Assembly (NCBI GenBank): GCA_015680685.1
Contig: MNCI01006881.1
Span: forward strand, 225,696-289,695
Direction of reading: 5' to 3'
Length of the DNA stretch: 64,000 nt
Source of the DNA: Gnetum montanum
Taxonomy: Eukaryota > Streptophyta > Gnetopsida > Gnetales > Gnetaceae
In this document: positions 58,696 to 64,000 of the stretch, one piece after another
Position numbering within the stretch: position 1 is the stretch's first letter
Layout: every line of letters begins with the position of its first letter
The notes under the pieces: model-generated
What the model saw: only the letters and a program-made list of their open reading frames with translations
The model's database searches: none
What the model was told of the DNA's origin: nothing
Position numbers and translations under genes: made by a program

Positions 58696-59708
58696 TGATG
58701 AGTGGCGAGGTACCCCTACACTCAACCATACGAATACGAGCGTGCACGCGCGATCCGGTCGAACTCCGCAGACTAAATGCCTTAACACCACAAGAAACAC
58801 TTGGGGTTAATCGTTCGTTGTCTTCCCAGGCTTGCTTGTAAGTGTCACGGTGTATGGTTAAGCAAGTCTGAGGTATGTGATTTTTTTGGTATTTTTCGGT
58901 TTATCTTCTATGCTATCAGAGGAAAGGGTTGAGAAACTAAGCTAACTCTAACTAATGTCCTAAGTCTAAATTAACTAGCGTCAGCATCCGTTCCCACTTA
59001 CCGGACACACCCTGAACTATGCAACTGTGGCTTACCAAACGCTAATCGTTACTGGGATCACCACACGTAACGCAAGTGCTCGAAGTGGTCGTACTGAGGC
59101 ACCTATTTAGCTTAAGTGTGATAAGCAGCCGATTCCTTAGCTAGCCGTACACACCCGTGGGTGCTCGTAACTAAGTCGTACTTATCACACGTTCTAGCCT
59201 AGCAATGAGTAGCCGATTCCTTGACTAGCCGTACACATTGGACTACCACTGGGATTACCAAGCATAGAATCCCGGAATACGCTAGTAGGTTACCAAGCAG
59301 CCAATGCTCGTAATCAAGTCGTACTCATGTGTTGCGATAAGTAGCCAATTCCTTGACTAGTCGTACACGTCCGTAGATGCTCATAATCAAGTCGTACTTG
59401 TGTGCACTAGGAAAGTAGTAAATAAAAAACAATGAAATAAAGCCACGTGCTGCAAGTTTTATCCAATCAAGTTCATCTTTATTTCCATACACAACTTGGG
59501 TTCAGGTTACAAGCTGCTCGAATAAAGAGCCGTTCACTCTAGGACTCCTACTGCGGGCACATGGGAAAAATTCTAACTCTAGAGTGATCAATCTGCCAGA
59601 GCTTCGCTACTTCTAGCCAGGATTGGGAAATGAAGGGAGTGTCGCCTCTTATTTATAGATATGGCAGCGGACCGCGATATCGCGGCACATGCAGGTCGCG
59701 TCTCATCA
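58696..59708 (-). repeat. Element B 5' LTR
   Basis: 1013 bp, TGATGAG to CTCATCA; TATA (minus) 59650-59657; poly-A signal 59478-59483. It is shorter than the 3' LTR in U3, with a single CGCGATATCGCG unit where the 3' LTR has several. Confidence 0.9.
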
Positions 59709-59713
59709 CTTAT
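59709..59713. repeat. Target-site duplication of element B, right copy
   Basis: CTTAT, identical to 52376-52380. Confidence 0.87.
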
Positions 59714-60904
59714 ATTTTGCTAAATATCTTCCATGATGTGCATTAATTGTTCCCTTTGCTTGAAACCATGGTTTAGATAATAATGATTAGTTTTCATGTA
59801 TTATTCCATGGTAATGTATAAAGGTTTTCAAGCTTCTTACCCTCTTTTAACCATCTCTTCTAAATGTTAGAAATGCAAGCATAGGTTTAAAATTTGATGT
59901 AGATGAATTTAGCTATGTCTACCCAATTCTACATGGATTTATGAAATAAGCATTTATACCAAGTTTTCACATGATCAATGAAGGTGTGGAGAAATAACCA
60001 TAAATTCTACCAATCATTAATGATCGCTTGAAGATATCACCCATTATCAAATGGCTACATGTGTAGCTAAGGATCATTATTGGTAAGTACTCTATAATTT
60101 GGAACATTAGTCATGTTGATATGCTTAATACAACTATCACTAACATGCTTTCCTAGAATGTAAACAACTTCATTGAGTTCAAGATAATCACCCCTATTAA
60201 ATAGTATGGCATGCTCATCCCCAGATGGCCTAGATAAATATAAATGCTAGAACTTGGATAGTAGGTTTGCATCATTCTATCTCAATATACTTTGGTAAGT
60301 TTTACTTGATCATGGGCCCTCATGTTAAATTTGCCTTTTTCCTTTCCTATTAGCTTCATCATCCTCCTTCTCTAAATGATCAAACATAATGATATCACAT
60401 GCTTTCTACTTAGCTAATTGACCTTGGATCTCTTGTGATCAATGGAGATCATATTTATTTTTGACTAGCTCTAATGTCATGTAAAATGTTTGATCATCTT
60501 TCAACTCAACATTGATTAGTTCCTCCTTAAGACCATGTTGTACAAGTTCAGTCTCTTCCCTTGAGAGCTATCCATAAGCATCACATCACCTCCACTGATT
60601 TTCTTGATCATATGTTAAGAAACTTAATGATCAAAATTTTTGAATATAACTTGGGCACTCCTTCACATTCTCTCATTTCCATTCCAAAGGTCTTCAATGG
60701 GCTTTATGTATTTTGTTCCATCTCACTTATGATAGTAACCTACATACAACACTAAAAGAAACACACACTTTAATTGAACATATGTTAAACCAAGAATGTA
60801 CAAATATTTCAAGGTAATTCATCAAAACCTTCCTTAGTAATGATGTCAATGAAATGATTCCCATTGGCCATAACTAATGGGATTATATCATATGGAACAT
60901 AGTG

Positions 60905-62107
60905 TGATCTAGTCATTAACTTTAAACATGATGTTGAGTTAATTGCCAAGAACACTTGTATATATCATTATATTTAATAAATATAAAATATTTTATAATA
61001 TACATCATGCAATGTAAACCCATTTTCCCCATAACTAAGAAGAAAGAAAATATTTATCATTTATATTTTATAATTTTTATTTATTTTATCAAGATAATAG
61101 TAAAATAATAAATAATACATATGCATTTTAATTCCTTCTGAGGTAAGTGACAATTCTCATACGTGCACATACTCATAAGTTATAATTTCTTAAGGAACAA
61201 GTGCAATATCCCACATAAAATGCATAAAACAAATCCTATTCATAACCTTCATGACTCAACACCACATCATACAGTTATGACCTCGTTGGATAACGATGAA
61301 TCATCATAGCTCAATGAATATGTAAATGAATTAATTAGTTAATTAATGAATGTGTACAATAAGTGTGAGTTTTGTATTTTTAGTATTTTCAATTATTAAA
61401 GAAATTTACAACATATAACATGAGGACAATCATGAGCTTTATTCTTAATGCATAATACTAGACTTCTCATCCACTAAATGGTTCAAGGTTATGTAAGTAT
61501 GGTAGCACTTTAACAAAGTCTAGTTGCACTTGTGAAAGTGACAACTCAAAACACATATAAAACAGGAAGAAAATCAACTTACCCAAGTGAGGAGAAGTTT
61601 TTCACTCAAAACTATTGATAAAACTCAAAGAAAATATGAAAATGATCAAGATATCAAATGAGAGCTTAACCCAACTAGTTAGGTTTTGACTTAGGTTCAT
61701 CAATGGTTGGGCATCAATGAAGGTTTGTCAATGTAACTTGGTAGCTTCATATTACACTTCAAATAAAATGAAGTAATTAAGGCCAAGAAATAGATGTGTT
61801 AGTGCCTCTACATTGATGCAAGGGCATTAATGCATCCCCTACCTCTATTACCATCTCACTAGTCCCAAGTAAAAGATGAAAAATAAAGGAACATGTTATA
61901 AGCCCTTAGGATGGTTGAACAAGATCAAAAATATCCTAACTTAAAACATGCAAACAACCTAAAAATGTGATATGGGAGGCAAAAATGCATCCCCAAGAAA
62001 TACAAACCTCAACCACACATTATGGACTCCTAAAAAAAGGCATAAACAACACTTTCCTAGCTCAAGGCTTATAATTAACTTATAGAATTCAATTATATGA
62101 CTCATTG
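60905..62107 (-). repeat. D3 LTR
   Basis: 1203 bp aligned by eye with the other D LTRs: start TGATCTAGTC, then 'gttgag-taatt-ccaagaacac', AATAAA-type signal near 61440, 'cttacccaagtgagg', and an inverted-repeat remnant near 61810-61835. It ends ACTCATTG (decayed CTCATCA) and abuts element E gag. Confidence 0.68.
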
Positions 62108-62995
62108 GCCCCTTGAATTTCCTTCTTTATTTCTTATTCTATGTCTTTTCTTTCTTTTTCTTTTTTCTTCTTCTTCACTTTCATCTACATCACCATGTCT
62201 TTCTCTTTTCATGTGTTTGTTATGATTTCTTCTTCTGTCCTTGTCAAGAATTTGCTCTTGATTCTTTATTAATGCCCTTTCTTTATATCTATGTTTTCCT
62301 TTGTTGGAACTATTGACAAATGTGATGAAGAGTACGAAGGAGTTGGAGAATGATGCTAGCTAGTTCTCCTATTATAACCCCTTGATTTCTTTCTTTTAGA
62401 TCTGCTATAGACCCTTGGCCTTAGATCCTTCTTAAGTATGAGCTTTATCTCATTTCTTCTAGGTGTCTCAACTAAAGCAGAATGTAACTTCTATTGCATA
62501 GAATTTTCAACATATATAATAGATGGATGAGAATGAGATTAGTGATAGTGATACTTTTTCACTTGATATTTTGTATCTTTCTTTTTAGATATTATGACTA
62601 GTTGAGATGCTTTTTTGGATGTCTCTCGTTTATATCTTTCTTTCTTGATAACATATCTCTTGATATGGGATTTTGTTGACTAGTAGGGTCTAGTCATATT
62701 CTTTGTGACTTGATAACATTCATGTATGTGACCAAGACCTAATCTAAGTAGTGCTACTTGAAGCATGCATGGTGTTGAATGATTAGATTACAATACAATA
62801 TTAACATGTATGTTTGTCCATCTAAATCGCTCATCCTAATGAAAGATAAAAGTGGAAGCAAGATAATATGAGTTAACATTAGTATACAAAATTCTTATTT
62901 TCATCAATCCATTCTAATTTTCTTCTATATATGCTCTATCACTTTCATTAATATCACTAGCAGGTGGAAAATTCACTTTATGTCTTGAAGACATG
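62108..62995 (-). pseudogene. gag: Element E gag, N-terminal part, truncated
   Basis: Minus-strand ATG near 62995 gives MSSRHKVNFPP, then STFIFH, a stop, DERFRWTNIHVNIVL and MLQVALLRLGLGHIHE. This corresponds to element B's MASSHEINSPK, FTFVFHQDEQLWWRDM and MLFYALVQIGMHELF. A Lys/Arg/Glu-rich linker follows, as in B. It stops at 62107 where the D3 LTR begins, before the gag core. Confidence 0.7.
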
Positions 62996-63136
62996 TTGAT
63001 TAATTATTGCTCACATATGTATTTTAAAAATTATTATATGTTTGAAAGGTAAACCTTTTAAAGTGTTGACACAAAAAACTCTTAATGAAATCAAGTATCT
63101 AGTATAGATTGACACAATCATTTGAAATGATGATAA

Positions 63137-64000
63137 TGATGAGTAGACTTCTCAATGTCCAACCATATAGGGCACAAGCATACATAAGTGAAAAGATCAT
63201 AATATGTGGATGGAATAATATTTTATACTAGCTTATTAATAATGAGTGTGCAATCATTATCTTCTTACCAAAGTTAGTAAAACTCAAAGTATATGATTTA
63301 ACTCCTGGTAAGATATGTGATCAAATGATGTTGGTTGGCTATTAGAGTGCTAACGCGAAATACTACAAGATGAATATAAATTCTATGAACTAAGAATAAT
63401 AGAAATATAATGCTATACTAGCCTAAAGTAATAAATATTCATTCTTAACATTCCAAACATACCCTATACTAATATAATTTTCAACAGAATCATCAAGTAA
63501 CTTGCTACTAAGTGAATTAAGTTAAGCCACTATTGAGTTATTAGATGGTTATATTTATGTGGTTGAAATTGGTCATACTTATTCAACCAAGTTTCCAATG
63601 AACATGGAAAAATTAAATAATATTATAAATATAAAATACAAATATAAAGTAAATCAAGACTAAGTGAAATGTTGCAATGGCAAAGAATAATCTTCATCTT
63701 TATTGCTGGACATGAAGTATATCTTGGTACACTTCACTTAAATAAAGATGGCATTCAACTATTAATCATCACAATGTGGGCACTCACAATTATCACTAGG
63801 TTTAAGAAAACAAACTAATAGATTCTAACTACTAGGTTCACCAAATGGTAAGTTTGACATGACATTGGACTCATAGTTATAGGGATAACCTTATCCCACT
63901 ACATTGCATATACAACATCATGTAATGATCTATGATATTGTAACTATGATAATGTGGCCATGATATCATGATTATTGAATATAATTTTAGGTTATCATAT
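63137..64000 (-). repeat. Element E 5' LTR, runs off the window
   Basis: Starts TGATGAGTAG after a decayed primer-site region. It shares order and short segments with the LTRs of B and C and is closest to F (24212-24905): 'tggtcatacttattc', 'cttcatctttattgctgga' with a TTTATT signal. Decayed GATATCATGAT-type palindromes lie near 63940-63980, the position of U3 units in B. Confidence 0.65.

Larger units (their letters stand above)
52381..59708 (-). mobile_element. Element B: Tat/Athila-like LTR retrotransposon with gag-protease, contains gap
   Basis: 7328 bp including 584 N, between CTTAT duplications, same family as A by LTR sequence. Minus-strand order: 5' LTR (59708-58696), tRNA-Asp primer site, gag, protease, N gap, spacer, 3' UTR, polypurine tract, 3' LTR. 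ORF2 and the internal promoter are absent. RT and integrase are absent unless hidden in a mis-sized gap. LTRs show about 8 differences in the first 180 bases, so it is of similar age to A. Confidence 0.88.
52199..60904 (-). pseudogene. gag: D3 gag fragment, interrupted by element B
   Basis: 52199-52380 and 59709-60904 form one segment once element B is removed. It matches D2 around 40320-41580, e.g. the 'aaaccatg-ttta-ataatgattagtt' stretch. Its pol, spacer and ORF2 are missing: it abuts the D2 5' LTR directly on the left and the D3 LTR on the right. Strongly decayed, no readable domain. Confidence 0.55.

Noticed and set aside
62113-62316. Phe-rich plus-strand frame resembling a membrane peptide
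   Set aside because: It is the antisense of the Lys/Arg/Glu-rich linker of element E gag.

Overview
The window is repeat-filled nuclear DNA from a plant with a large genome. I see no host protein gene, tRNA or rRNA. Nested, mostly decayed Ty3/gypsy LTR retrotransposons make up nearly all of the recognisable sequence, with one RTE-type LINE. The tRNA-Asp primer sites, FMDD reverse transcriptase and retrotransposon gag place the elements near the plant Tat/Athila lineage. The many old unremoved copies and AT-rich spacers suggest a gymnosperm, but that is inference. Element names A to F are mine.

Layout: 1-1897 featureless AT-rich DNA. 1898-4805 plus 18024-18230: minus-strand RTE LINE, split by element C. 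Element C (4806-18018, minus, target duplication ATGTC) is full length but dead: gag, protease, RT, RNase H, integrase, a spacer, an internal promoter-like block, a large extra ORF (here ORF2), polypurine tract, LTR. 18231-24200: AT-rich DNA with degenerate tandem repeats and a 2 x 975 bp tandem duplication. 24212-24905: truncated LTR (F). 24906-62107: a concatemer of one minus-strand family, D1 (gag-pol), shared LTR, D2 (gag, spacer, internal promoter, ORF2, no RT/integrase), LTR, D3 (gag fragment), LTR. Later insertions interrupt it: a 574 bp solo-LTR candidate (42349-42922), element A (43103-51913, plus, duplication ACTAG) and element B (52381-59708, minus, duplication CTTAT, with a 584 bp N gap). 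62108-64000: truncated gag and LTR of element E, running off the window.

The most interesting signal is a repeated architecture. Downstream of pol, or of its deletion, elements A, C and D2 each carry a short block resembling the U3 promoter of that same element's LTR, followed by ORF2. ORF2 encodes roughly 900 residues: a basic N-terminus, a domain resembling the 'putative plant transposon protein' family, a long coiled-coil region, and a Pro-rich C-terminus (PPPPGTT in A, PPLPGTS in C). The palindromic motif differs between families but matches between LTR and internal copy within each element. A and D2 lost RT and integrase yet kept gag and ORF2. This suggests an LTR-derived second promoter and a two-transcript retroelement whose non-autonomous members preserve gag plus ORF2. 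All alignments were made by eye.
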